Positions 56,143-64,000 of a DNA stretch of 64,000 nucleotides are shown here, piece after piece. The notes below the pieces were generated by a model that made no database searches, had not been told where the DNA came from, and was given only the letters and a program-made list of their open reading frames with translations. The translations under genes and the position numbers were made by a program. The stretch spans positions 1-64,000 of the forward strand of contig JYOD01000050.1 of assembly GCA_000955785.1 (NCBI GenBank). The letters run 5' to 3'. This DNA comes from Burkholderiaceae bacterium 16. GTDB taxonomy: Bacteria > Pseudomonadota > Gammaproteobacteria > Burkholderiales > Burkholderiaceae. Each line of letters begins with the position of its first letter. The first letter of the stretch is position 1.

Positions 56143-56706
56143 TCAGGCCGGCTGCAGAGCGCGGCCCATCAGCACGGCGTCGGCGCCATAGGCCGACAGC
56201 TTGGCGTCGAATGCGTCGTTGGCCGAGGCAATTTTTTCGTACCCGAGTCTGCGCCACCACGGTGCGGCCGATTGCACGGCGATCAGCCGTGACGAGCGCA
56301 GCCCGGCGTCCAGCGCCGCCGCGCGGGCGGCTACGTAAAGCCCCTGAGCCAGACCCTTGCCCTGGCCGGCAGGCGCCACCGCCATATCGTGCACGAACCA
56401 GGTGAGTGCCGCAGCCGGCTCGGCTGGAGTCCGCCCGGACTCATCACGCTGCTCCCAGTGAGGTTCCAGTATGCCGTCGAGCGGTGGCAGGCTGTCCTGC
56501 GGCCACATATGGGTAAACAGATAGGCTGCCAGCGTCTCGTTCTGCCCGGCGCGCGCCGCCGCCCAGCAGGTGGCCGGCGACAGCGTCAGCCGGCTGGCCA
56601 GAGCGGCGCCCGATTCGAGCAGCATGCCGCGATAGCACTGGGCCTGGATTTCCAGCACGGCGGGCAGGTCGGTGGGCCGCATGGGCCGGAGAATGCATTC
56701 GCTCAT
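56143..56706 (-). CDS. GNAT-family N-acetyltransferase
   Basis: A 187-residue acetyltransferase. The N-terminal ILRPMRPTDLPAVLEIQAQC and the acetyl-CoA loop VAPAGQGKGLAQGLYVAARA are characteristic of the GNAT fold. The substrate is unknown. It converges on gltD and stands alone. Confidence 0.82.
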   Translation of the reverse strand: MSECILRPMRPTDLPAVLEIQAQCYRGMLLESGAALASRLTLSPATCWAAARAGQNETLAAYLFTHMWPQDSLPPLDGILEPHWEQRDESGRTPAEPAAALTWFVHDMAVAPAGQGKGLAQGLYVAARAAALDAGLRSSRLIAVQSAAPWWRRLGYEKIASANDAFDAKLSAYGADAVLMGRALQPA

Positions 56707-57021
56707 GGCGGGCGATTATAGAGGGCGTTGCGTGCCGAAGGCACGGCGATGCCGCGCTCGACGGTCGCAAACCGCGGGAGCAGGGCGCTGCCGAACGGCC
56801 CGGTCACTCTCGAAGCTGGCCATGCGCCAGCGTGGCGGCGCAGGCCGGGAAGTTGCCGCATGCCCTCCTCACAGGGTTGTCCCGGCTATGGTTAACGTGG
56901 TCTGTGCGGCTCTGGGCAATCTTCGTAGAATGACCTGACAATTAAATCAAAGACTGCCTCGCTAACCCCCTTTTCAGCCGATAGAGATGCCACCGGCAAT
57001 GCCTGTGGCCCGGAGGAATTG

Positions 57022-58209
57022 ATGTCCGAAGTGCGCATTTTTTCGCGGCTTTGGCGAGGTAAGGCGATGTTGCTTCACCCCGCTGCAAAGCCGGCTGGTC
57101 AGCAGCCCCACTTGCGTGCCAGGCATCCGCTGTTTGTTTCGCCTGTTTTTCGCTTCCCTTGGCAGGGGATGGCATCGCGCGTCGCGTCCCAACTCCGGGT
57201 CTTCGCGCTGCTTTGCCTCGCCGGCCTGGTGGCCGGCACCGGCGGCCCCGTCCAGGCGAGGCCGGCAACCCCGCAGGCAACCCCGACCCAGACCGCGTTC
57301 ACCCGCCCCATATCATTTCCTGTCCGGCCGATCCGCTTGATCGTGCCCTTTCCCGCCGGCGGCGTGCCGGACGCCGTGGCGCGCCTGCTGGCCGAGCGGC
57401 TGGCGATACGGCTCGGCGTGCCGGTCGATGTCGATAACCGGCCCGGCGCGGGTGGCACCACCGCGGGCGACGTGGTGGCCAAGGCGAGCTCCGACGGGCA
57501 TACCTTGCTGTTCCACCAGGCCACCATGCTGATCCAGCCCGGCCTGGAGCCCGTGCCCTATGATGTGGTGCGCGACTTTACGCCGGTGGCGCGCGTGGCC
57601 ACCATGCCGCTGTTCCTTGTGATCGATGCGCGCCTGCCGATGCGCACACCGCAGCAATGGCTGACGGCGGTCAATGCCAGCCCTGCCGCCTACAGTTATG
57701 GCTCCGGCCAGGCCGGTAGCCCTTCGCACCTCTATGCCCAATACGCTGTGCACGGCGTCCCCAACGGGGTGCCGCTGGTAATAGCCAAGGGCGAGGGCGC
57801 CGTGGTGCAAGAGATGCTTGCCGGGCGCGTCAGCGCCTGTTTCTGCTCGTTTGCCGCGGTACAGGCCCACGTCAAGAACGGCAACTTGCGTCTGCTGGGC
57901 GTGACTGGCGTGGCGCGTTCGCAACTCGCGCCCGCCGTGCCGACCCTGCAGGAATCCGGGCTGGACGGCTACGGGGCGGGGGCCTGGTATGGCGTCATTG
58001 CCCCGGCCAAGACGCCGCATGCCATCGTGGCGCGGATCGCCAGCGAACTGGACGCGGTGATGGGCGAGCGCGAGGTCCGGGATCGCTTGCTGGCGGCCGG
58101 CCTGACACCGTTGCGGGACTCGCCCGAGGCGTTTGCCACAGCGATTCGCTCGGAGTCGATCCAGTGGCAGGTGATCTTGCGGCAGACGGGCGGGCCAACC
58201 GAACCCTAG
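57022..58209 (+). CDS. Tripartite tricarboxylate transporter-type (Bug) solute-binding protein
   Basis: A periplasmic receptor of the Bug/TctC family, very numerous in Burkholderiales. The signature FPVRPIRLIVPFPAGGVPDA and VDNRPGAGGTTAGDVVAKAS is clear. A strong GGAGG lies five bases before the ATG at 57022, but the hydrophobic signal sequence (LRVFALLCLAGLVAGTGG) begins about 60 residues later; an ATG at 57169 would place it normally. No TctA/TctB genes are adjacent. The ligand is unknown. The gap before it (56707-57021) shows no clear promoter or other element. Confidence 0.82.
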   Translation: MSEVRIFSRLWRGKAMLLHPAAKPAGQQPHLRARHPLFVSPVFRFPWQGMASRVASQLRVFALLCLAGLVAGTGGPVQARPATPQATPTQTAFTRPISFPVRPIRLIVPFPAGGVPDAVARLLAERLAIRLGVPVDVDNRPGAGGTTAGDVVAKASSDGHTLLFHQATMLIQPGLEPVPYDVVRDFTPVARVATMPLFLVIDARLPMRTPQQWLTAVNASPAAYSYGSGQAGSPSHLYAQYAVHGVPNGVPLVIAKGEGAVVQEMLAGRVSACFCSFAAVQAHVKNGNLRLLGVTGVARSQLAPAVPTLQESGLDGYGAGAWYGVIAPAKTPHAIVARIASELDAVMGEREVRDRLLAAGLTPLRDSPEAFATAIRSESIQWQVILRQTGGPTEP

Positions 58210-58319
58210 ATGGCGCCTGGTCTGGCGCCGGCACACGTCAAATGTGATGAAACAATTATTTGCGATCCATGGATGTGGATTGCGGCCCACTGGCGCGGGC
58301 GCCGCTAGGTAGTAGCCCT

Positions 58320-58325
58320 TATAAT
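58320..58325 (+). promoter_or_regulatory. -10 box ahead of the mla operon
   Basis: A perfect TATAAT stands 26 bases before the GTG of mlaF. No good -35 is found 15-19 bases upstream. A transcript starting near 58332 would have a leader of only about 20 bases, without a clear ribosome binding site. Confidence 0.45.
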
Positions 58326-58351
58326 GGCGGACTGCCTAACACGGTGCCAAC

Positions 58352-59173
58352 GTGACCGATTCCGCCTCAAACCTCGTCGAGCTCCAGTCTGTCGATTTCG
58401 CCTACACGGCGAATGGCAAGCCTATCCTGTCGGGCCTTAGCATGCGCTTCCCGCGCGGCAAGGTGGTGGCCGTCATGGGCGGCTCGGGCTGCGGCAAAAC
58501 CACTGTGATGCGCCTGATCGGCGGTCAGGTCCGGCCGCAAAAGGGCCAAGTGCTCTTCAATGGCGCCAATATTCCCGCCCTGGACCGCAATGACCTCTAT
58601 GCCGTGCGGCGCCAGATGGGCATGCTTTTCCAGTTTGGCGCCTTGTTCACCGATCTCTCCGTGTTCGACAACGTTGCCTTCCCGTTGCGCGAACATACTG
58701 ACTTGCCAGAGTCGATGATCCGCGACCTGGTGCTGATGAAGCTCAACGCCGTCGGCCTGCGCGGCGCGCGCGAACTGATGCCCTCGGAGATCTCCGGCGG
58801 CATGGCGCGCCGGGTTGCGCTGGCGCGCGCGATCGCGCTCGATCCCGCCCTGTTGATGTATGACGAGCCCTTCGCGGGACTCGACCCGATCTCGCTGGGC
58901 CTGACCGCGCGCCTGATCCGCAGCCTGAATGACGCGCTGGGCGCCACTACGATCATCGTGTCGCACGACGTCAACGAGACCTTCCTGATCGCCGACTACG
59001 TCTATTTCATCGCCAACGGCCGCATTGCCGCCGAAGGCGAGCCCGAGGCCCTGCGCGCTTCGACGGATCCCTTCGTGCACCAGTTCGTCCACGCCGAGCC
59101 CGACGGGCCAGTGCCCTTCCACTATCCGGGCCCGTCGCTGGCCGAGGACTTCGCGAGCGGGGCGGGGCGATGA
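58352..59173 (+). CDS. mlaF: Phospholipid transport ATPase MlaF
   Basis: The ATPase of the MlaFEDB complex, which moves phospholipids between inner and outer membrane. Walker A GGSGCGKTT, signature SGGMARRVALARA, Walker B LLMYDEPFAGLD. 273 residues with a GTG start. Its end overlaps mlaE by four bases. Confidence 0.95.
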   Translation: MTDSASNLVELQSVDFAYTANGKPILSGLSMRFPRGKVVAVMGGSGCGKTTVMRLIGGQVRPQKGQVLFNGANIPALDRNDLYAVRRQMGMLFQFGALFTDLSVFDNVAFPLREHTDLPESMIRDLVLMKLNAVGLRGARELMPSEISGGMARRVALARAIALDPALLMYDEPFAGLDPISLGLTARLIRSLNDALGATTIIVSHDVNETFLIADYVYFIANGRIAAEGEPEALRASTDPFVHQFVHAEPDGPVPFHYPGPSLAEDFASGAGR

Positions 59174-59946
59174 TAGGGTTCTTCACAAGCATCGGCTCTG
59201 CCGTGCGGCAGTCGGTCATCGGCCTCGGTCATGCCACCCGCATGTTCTTCACAGTGCTGGCGATGTCGCCGGCGCTGCTGCGCCGCTTCCGGCTGGTAAG
59301 CGACCAGATTTTCTTCGTCGGCAACCTGTCGCTGGTGATCATCGCGGTATCGGGGTTATTTGTCGGCTTCGTGCTGGGATTGCAGGGCTATTACACGCTA
59401 AATCGCTATGGATCCGAGCAGGCGCTCGGCCTGCTCGTGGCCCTGTCACTGGTACGCGAACTGGGTCCGGTGGTGACGGCGCTGTTGTTCGCCGGCCGCG
59501 CCGGTACGTCGCTCACGGCCGAAATCGGCCTGATGAAGGCCGGCGAACAGCTCACGGCCATGGAAATGATGGCGGTCAATCCGCTGCAGCGCGTGATCGC
59601 GCCGCGCTTCTGGGCTGGCGTGGTGGCCATGCCGGTGCTGGCGGCGATTTTCAGTGCCGTCGGCATCCTCGGCGGCTATGTGGTCGGCGTGCAGATGATT
59701 GGCGTCGATGCGGGCGCGTTCTGGTCGCAGATGCAGAACGGGGTCGACGTTCGGAATGACGTGCTGAACGGCGTCATAAAAAGCTTCATTTTTGGCGTCG
59801 CGGTGACGTTTATAGCGCTGTACCAGGGCTATCAGGCCAAGCCCACGCCGGAAGGTGTGTCGCGCGCCACCACGCGTACCGTCGTGATTGCCTCGCTGGC
59901 CGTGCTGGCGCTGGATTTCCTGCTGACTGCGCTGATGTTCAGCTGA
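59170..59946 (+). CDS. mlaE: Phospholipid transport permease MlaE
   Basis: The membrane component of the Mla ABC transporter, 258 residues with about five to six membrane segments. Conserved family segments: YTLNRYGSEQALGLLVALSL, ELGPVVTALLFAGRAGTSL, EIGLMKAGEQLTAMEMMAVN. Coupled to mlaF. Confidence 0.95.
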   Translation: MIGFFTSIGSAVRQSVIGLGHATRMFFTVLAMSPALLRRFRLVSDQIFFVGNLSLVIIAVSGLFVGFVLGLQGYYTLNRYGSEQALGLLVALSLVRELGPVVTALLFAGRAGTSLTAEIGLMKAGEQLTAMEMMAVNPLQRVIAPRFWAGVVAMPVLAAIFSAVGILGGYVVGVQMIGVDAGAFWSQMQNGVDVRNDVLNGVIKSFIFGVAVTFIALYQGYQAKPTPEGVSRATTRTVVIASLAVLALDFLLTALMFS

Positions 59947-59994
59947 CCTGCCGGTGCGGTCGCCGGAGCCGGAGTACTTGAAGAAGAGACGCAG

Positions 59995-60522
59995 ATGAAA
60001 AGAAATACACTCGATTTCTGGGTTGGGCTGTTTGTTGTGGCGGGTTTCGTGGCGCTGCTGTTCCTGGCGCTGAAGGCCGGCAACATGAGCTCGCTGTCGT
60101 TCCAGGAGACCTACTCGGTACAGGCGCGCTTCGATAATATCGGCGGCCTGAAGCCGCGCGCCCCGGTGAAGAGCGCCGGCGTGGTGGTAGGGCGGGTGGC
60201 CGACATCCGCTTCGACGACAAGACCTACCAGGCGACCGTGACGGTCAACCTGGAAAAGCGCTACCAGTTTCCCAAGGACACTTCGGCCAAGATCCTGACC
60301 TCCGGATTGCTGGGCGAGCAATACCTGGGTCTTGAGGCGGGTGGCGATTCCGCCATGCTGGCCGAGGGTTCGCGCATCACAATGACGCAATCGGCCGTGG
60401 TGCTGGAAAACCTGATCGGGCAGTTCCTGTATAACAAGGCCGCCGACGCCGGTGCCGGCGGCAACAACGCTGGCGGGGGTGCCGCAGGCGCCGCCAGCGG
60501 CGCGGCAGGGGGGCTGAAATGA
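59995..60522 (+). CDS. mlaD: Phospholipid-binding MCE-domain protein MlaD
   Basis: A 175-residue protein with one N-terminal membrane anchor (FWVGLFVVAGFVALLFLAL) and one MCE domain (YSVQARFDNIGGLKPRAPVK, then GLLGEQYLGLEAGG). It forms the hexameric periplasmic ring of the Mla complex. The C-terminus is a Gly/Ala-rich stretch. Overlaps mlaA by four bases. Confidence 0.94.
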   Translation: MKRNTLDFWVGLFVVAGFVALLFLALKAGNMSSLSFQETYSVQARFDNIGGLKPRAPVKSAGVVVGRVADIRFDDKTYQATVTVNLEKRYQFPKDTSAKILTSGLLGEQYLGLEAGGDSAMLAEGSRITMTQSAVVLENLIGQFLYNKAADAGAGGNNAGGGAAGAASGAAGGLK

Positions 60523-61343
60523 ATGGCAACCGTGTCGCCGCGCGCTGGTGCGCGGGGCGAAATTGGTTGCTGGCAGTGTTGGCGGCGGGTTTGATGGCAG
60601 GTTGCGCGGCCGGCCCGACCGCCAACCCGAAAGATCCCCTCGAACCCTTCAACCGGGAAGTCTTCAAGATCAACGATGACTTCGACAAGGGCGTGTTGCG
60701 CCCGGTCGCCGAGTTGTACACTGACTTCGTCCCGTCGCCGATCCGTACCGGGATAGACAACGCTTTCTCCAACGTCAGCGATGTCTACTCGGCTGTCAAC
60801 AACCTGCTGCAGGGCAAGCCCGCCCGCGCCGTGGAAGACACCATGCGCGTGGCCATGAACAGCGTGCTGGGTATCGGCGGCCTGATTGACATCGCGACCC
60901 CTGCCGGGCTGCCCAAATACAAGGAAGATTTCGGGCAGACGCTGGGCGTATGGGGCGTGCCGGCCGGACCTTACCTGGTGCTGCCGCTTTTCGGGCCGAG
61001 TTCGGTGCGCGATACCGCAGGCATGCTGGTGGACCGCCAGATCGATCCGTCGGCATACCTCGATCCCGTCTGGCTTCGCAACTCGCTGTTCGGGGTGCGT
61101 GTCGTCAACACCCGGGCCTCGCTGCTCGGCGCCTCCGGCCTGATCGAGATGGCGGCGCTCGACAAATATGCGTTCCTGCGCGACGCCTACCTGCAGCGCC
61201 GCGAGTACCAGATCTATGATGGCAACCCGCCGGAGAGCGACGACACCGCGCCGGCAAGCGAGCCGTCCGACACCAGGCAGGAAAACCAGACGCTGCCCAC
61301 GCCACCGGTGCAGATGCCGGGCGGCATTCGCTTTGGCCGTTGA
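60519..61343 (+). CDS. mlaA: Outer-membrane phospholipid lipoprotein MlaA (VacJ)
   Basis: The outer-membrane Mla component that removes mislocalised phospholipids from the outer leaflet. Lipobox LMAGC; family segments PLEPFNREVFKINDDFDKGV, GIGGLIDIATPAGLPKYKED and FGQTLGVWGVPAGPYLVLPL. 274 residues with a Thr/Pro-rich tail. In E. coli mlaA lies apart from mlaFEDCB; here it is inside the operon between mlaD and mlaC. Confidence 0.94.
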   Translation: MNGNRVAARWCAGRNWLLAVLAAGLMAGCAAGPTANPKDPLEPFNREVFKINDDFDKGVLRPVAELYTDFVPSPIRTGIDNAFSNVSDVYSAVNNLLQGKPARAVEDTMRVAMNSVLGIGGLIDIATPAGLPKYKEDFGQTLGVWGVPAGPYLVLPLFGPSSVRDTAGMLVDRQIDPSAYLDPVWLRNSLFGVRVVNTRASLLGASGLIEMAALDKYAFLRDAYLQRREYQIYDGNPPESDDTAPASEPSDTRQENQTLPTPPVQMPGGIRFGR

Positions 61344-61542
61344 GTGTGCCGGGCCGCGCGTGTCATGGCTGTGAGCGGTGCAACAAATTATGTAAATGTG
61401 GCGTCGGAGGCCCTGGCGCTGCGAACTCCCCCGGCTCGCCCGAACTCCAACTCGGCGCGTGACCATTACCGGCCTTGATGCCGGGACACGCAAGGTTGCC
61501 GTAGCACGGTGACCCGTGCGTTCGATTGATAAGGACAAGATG

Positions 61543-62166
61543 ATGCTGAAGCGACTGTTGCTGCCTTTTCTTACCGTGGTTGCCTTTACCGGTGCCGCCC
61601 ATGCCCAAACGCAGGATGCCAGCACACCCGACGGCCTGGTCAAGGCCGTGGTCGGCGACGTGATGGCCTCCGTCAAGGCGGACAAGGACATGCAGGCCGG
61701 GAATATCACCAAGATCTCCGCGTTGGTGGAGCAGAAGATCCTCCCCAACGCGAACTTCCAGAAGACCACGCAGATCGCCATGGGCCGTAACTGGTCCAAG
61801 GCTACGCCCGAGCAGCAAAAGCTGATTGCCGACGAGTTCAAGACGCTGCTGATCCGTACCTACTCCGGCGCCATCGCGCAGATTCGCGACCAGACCGTCC
61901 AGTTCCGCCCGTACCGCGGCAGCCCGGAGGATACCGACGCAACCATCCGCACCCAGGTCATCAACAAGGGTGAGCCGATCCAGCTGGACTACCGCCTGGA
62001 AAAGACGCCGCAAGGCTGGAAGGTCTATGACATCAATGTGCTGGGTGCCTGGCTGACCGAGGCCTACAAGGGCAGCTTCAACACGATCGTGGGCCAGCAG
62101 GGCGTGGACGGCGTGATCAAGACACTGCAAGACCGCAACCGCCAGCTCGCCAACGCCAAGAACTGA
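61543..62166 (+). CDS. mlaC: Periplasmic phospholipid carrier MlaC
   Basis: The soluble shuttle between MlaA and MlaD. A signal peptide is cleaved after AHA (LLLPFLTVVAFTGAAHA). Family segments: FQKTTQIAMGRNWSKATPEQ and TYSGAIAQIRDQTVQFRPYR. I start at 61543, seven bases after AAGGA; the adjacent ATG at 61540 or a GTG at 61516 are alternatives. A terminator-like hairpin follows. Confidence 0.93.
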   Translation: MLKRLLLPFLTVVAFTGAAHAQTQDASTPDGLVKAVVGDVMASVKADKDMQAGNITKISALVEQKILPNANFQKTTQIAMGRNWSKATPEQQKLIADEFKTLLIRTYSGAIAQIRDQTVQFRPYRGSPEDTDATIRTQVINKGEPIQLDYRLEKTPQGWKVYDINVLGAWLTEAYKGSFNTIVGQQGVDGVIKTLQDRNRQLANAKN

Positions 62167-62233
62167 TCGGCAAGCCCGCGCAAGCCGCCGCCTCCGGCGC
62201 AGCGTGACTGGCCGAACTGTTCTACAATGGGCG

Positions 62234-62260
62234 CTCCCGCACCCGCGGGAGTGCTTTTTT
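62234..62260 (+). terminator. Intrinsic terminator-like hairpin between mlaC and mlaB
   Basis: CTCCCGC (62234-62240), ACCC loop, GCGGGAG (62245-62251), then TGC and six T. It lies inside the mla operon, 30 bases before mlaB, with a TACAAT -10-like hexamer at 62223-62228 just ahead of it but no matching -35. Confidence 0.75.
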
Positions 62261-62289
62261 CCAGACCCGCATCCCCGGACCGCTGCCAG

Positions 62290-62598
62290 ATGCTCTCGCT
62301 CGACACCTCGCTGACCAACCGCAACGCCGCCGCCGTGCTGCGTGACGGCCTGGCACGCCTGGCCCAGGGTGAAGCCCGGGTCGACTGCAGCGGCCTGGTC
62401 CAGGTCGATTCCGCGGCGGTCGCCGTGCTGCTGGCCTGGCAACGTGACGCCGCCAGCCGCGGCAAGTTGCTCGAGATTATTGGCGTACCGGCACAACTCA
62501 CCGAGCTGGCCGCCCTGTATGGCGTCGAATCCCTGCTGCAACTGGTACCCCAGGCGGGTGCCCAGGGCACGCAAGGCACCCTTTCCCACCGACATTGA
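62290..62598 (+). CDS. mlaB: STAS-domain protein MlaB
   Basis: A 102-residue STAS protein that binds and activates MlaF. Segment VDCSGLVQVDSAAVAVLLAW holds the conserved Asp-Ser at the helix start. I start at the M of MLSLDTSLT; an in-frame ATG at 62227 would read through the upstream hairpin and is unlikely. Confidence 0.88.
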   Translation: MLSLDTSLTNRNAAAVLRDGLARLAQGEARVDCSGLVQVDSAAVAVLLAWQRDAASRGKLLEIIGVPAQLTELAALYGVESLLQLVPQAGAQGTQGTLSHRH

Positions 62599-62702
62599 AC
62601 CGGCATCCGTGGCAAGCTGCTGACCTGCGCTTGCTACAGCGATGCCCGGGCGATGGCTCGCGCCACGCCTCGCGCTCAAAGCGGGACTACTCCCGTATCC
62701 CC

Positions 62703-62708
62703 TATAAT
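62703..62708 (+). promoter_or_regulatory. -10 box ahead of the ABC-2 exporter genes
   Basis: A perfect TATAAT about 140 bases before the ATPase start. No clear -35. It suggests the exporter can be transcribed apart from mlaB. Confidence 0.4.
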
Positions 62709-62844
62709 TCCGGGTTGTTCGACCGTTCCGGCATATAAGGCACGGACAAGACACGGTCGAAGCACCCAGGCGGTCCCCGCCATTTCAAGGAGGCCGGCGT
62801 GCGAGGCTGAAAAGTCCGACGCGCCTGCCAAACAGTATCCGGCC

Positions 62845-63795
62845 ATGAAAGCCATCGAACTCAAAGACGTTCGCAAGCGCTACCGCAACCTGCAGGCACT
62901 GAAGGGCGTCAGCTTCACCGTCGAGCGCGGCGAATTCTTCGGCCTGCTCGGCCCCAACGGTGCAGGCAAGACCACGCTGATCTCCATCCTGGCGGGCCTG
63001 AACCGCGCCGATTCCGGCAGCGTCAGCGTGCTCGGCCACGACGTGGTGTCCGACTACCGCCTGGCGCGGCGCATGCTGGGCGTGGTGCCGCAGGAGCTGG
63101 TCTTCGATCCCTTCTTCACCGTGCGCGAGACGCTGCGCCTGCAGTCCGGCTATTTCGGCCTGACCCGCAACGACGACTGGATCGACGAGATCATGGCCAA
63201 CCTGGATCTCACCAACAAGGCCGACGCCAATATGCGCCAGCTTTCCGGCGGCATGAAGCGGCGCGTGCTGGTGGCCCAGGCACTGGTGCACCGGCCGCCG
63301 GTCATCGTGCTCGACGAGCCGACCGCCGGGGTCGACGTGGAACTGCGCCAGACCCTGTGGAAGTTCATCTCGCGCCTGAATCGCGAGGGCCACACCATCA
63401 TTCTCACCACGCACTACCTGGAAGAAGCCGAGGCGTTGTGCGATCGCATCGCCATGCTCAAGTTCGGCGAGGTGGTGGCGCTGGACCGCACCAGCAACCT
63501 GCTGAGCCAATTCGCAGGGCTGCAGCTGGTGCTGACGTTCTCCAGGGGCGCGCTGCCCGCCCCGCTTGAACCGCTGCGCATGCCCGCCAACCCCGGCGAG
63601 CGCGCGGTTCGTCTGCGGCTGTCGGGTTATCCGGCGGTGGAGCCGATCCTGGCCGCCTGCCGCGAGGCCGGTTGCGAGATCGAAGACATGGAAATCAACA
63701 AGGCCGACCTGGAGGACGTGTTCGTGCAGATAATGCGGCGCGAAGGCCACATGCCGGGCGCACTGCCGGATACCGCGGTGGAGGCCGCAGCATGA
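62845..63795 (+). CDS. ABC-2 type exporter ATP-binding protein (YadG-like)
   Basis: A 316-residue ATPase with Walker A GLLGPNGAGKTTLISI, signature LSGGMKRRVLVAQALV, Walker B VIVLDEPTAGVD and the H-loop TTHYLEEAEAL. The C-terminal ~80 residues are a regulatory extension. The substrate is unknown. I start at MKAIELKDVRKRY; longer in-frame starts to 62653 lack support. Overlaps the permease by four bases. The gene pair commonly follows mlaB in Burkholderiales. Confidence 0.9.
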   Translation: MKAIELKDVRKRYRNLQALKGVSFTVERGEFFGLLGPNGAGKTTLISILAGLNRADSGSVSVLGHDVVSDYRLARRMLGVVPQELVFDPFFTVRETLRLQSGYFGLTRNDDWIDEIMANLDLTNKADANMRQLSGGMKRRVLVAQALVHRPPVIVLDEPTAGVDVELRQTLWKFISRLNREGHTIILTTHYLEEAEALCDRIAMLKFGEVVALDRTSNLLSQFAGLQLVLTFSRGALPAPLEPLRMPANPGERAVRLRLSGYPAVEPILAACREAGCEIEDMEINKADLEDVFVQIMRREGHMPGALPDTAVEAAA

Positions 63796-64000
63796 AGATG
63801 CCAACCGAATTCGACGGCACCCAAGACGCCATCAACACGCACCTCGCACCGATGGCGGTTGGTGGCCTAGTGGGCTTCCGCACCCTTCTTTACAAGGAAG
63901 TGCTGCGCTTCTGGAAGGTCAGCTTCCAGACCGTGGCGGCGCCGGTGCTGACCGCGATCCTGTATCTGCTGATTTTCGGCCACGTGCTGGAAAACCGCGT
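63792..64000 (+). CDS. ABC-2 type exporter permease, N-terminal part (cut by window end)
   Basis: The first ~70 codons, in frame to the window edge. After a soluble start (MKMPTEFDGTQDAINTHLAP) comes the family segment FRTLLYKEVLRFWKVSFQTV and the first membrane helix (AAPVLTAILYLLIFGHVL), as in YadH. It is coupled to the ATPase by an ATGA overlap. Confidence 0.85.
   Translation, partial: MKMPTEFDGTQDAINTHLAPMAVGGLVGFRTLLYKEVLRFWKVSFQTVAAPVLTAILYLLIFGHVLENR

Overview
The window is a chromosomal housekeeping segment of a high-GC betaproteobacterium of the order Burkholderiales. The gene content and order (str/S10/spc/alpha ribosomal block, hemB, engB, cytochrome c4, resB-ccsA, lysA, mrcA, pilMNOPQ, aroKB, dgt, gltBD, mlaFEDACB) fit Cupriavidus/Ralstonia best. 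I judge this from memory of gene order and protein sequence; no search was run. I see no CRISPR array, rRNA, tRNA or intact insertion sequence.

Layout. 1-505: the end of tuf and rpsJ, closed by an intrinsic terminator. 534-5767: a five-gene catabolic cassette, a divergent AraC/XylS-type regulator facing a dienelactone-hydrolase/NTF2 fusion, a short-chain dehydrogenase, a StyA-like flavin monooxygenase and its flavin reductase. This content and order match the iif/ind indole-oxidation clusters, and two XylS-type operator boxes lie in the divergent promoter. The cassette sits inside the ribosomal super-operon, between rpsJ and rplC. 5897-20465: rplC to rplQ (S10 remainder, spc and alpha operons with secY, infA, rpmJ and rpoA), with new promoters ahead of rplC and rplN and hairpins or terminators around rpsD. 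20592-26457: cutA, dsbD, a CorA-type transporter, hemB, a candidate anti-Shine-Dalgarno small RNA, and engB. 27025-31284: cytochrome c4 and the system II cytochrome c maturation pair resB-ccsA. 31436-35185: a lipoprotein, an ECF sigma factor with its anti-sigma factor, and the methionine sulfoxide reductase pair msrPQ. 35329-39833: lysA-lptM, cyaY and mrcA. 40191-48482: the type IV pilus assembly operon pilMNOPQ, then aroK, aroB and dgt. 48504-49467: a RAYT transposase gene flanked by degenerate inverted repeats, immediately upstream of the gltB promoter. 49675-56074: gltB-gltD. 56143-58209: an acetyltransferase and a Bug-type solute-binding protein. 58352-64000: the Mla phospholipid transport operon with mlaA built in, then an ABC-2 exporter cut by the window end.

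How the parts work together. Most genes serve translation, protein export, heme/cytochrome biogenesis, cell wall and outer membrane upkeep, and nitrogen and aromatic amino acid metabolism. The accessory parts are the indole-type cassette, the RAYT unit and perhaps the ECF-msrPQ stress module. The cassette would turn indole toward anthranilate. Its position between the str terminator and the rplC promoter means it can be expressed without breaking ribosomal protein transcription.

The observations most worth following are the cassette's position and operators, the structured RNA at about 25513-25629 with a CTCCTCCCT loop, the nested RNA fold upstream of cytochrome c4, and the terminator inside the mla operon ahead of mlaB.
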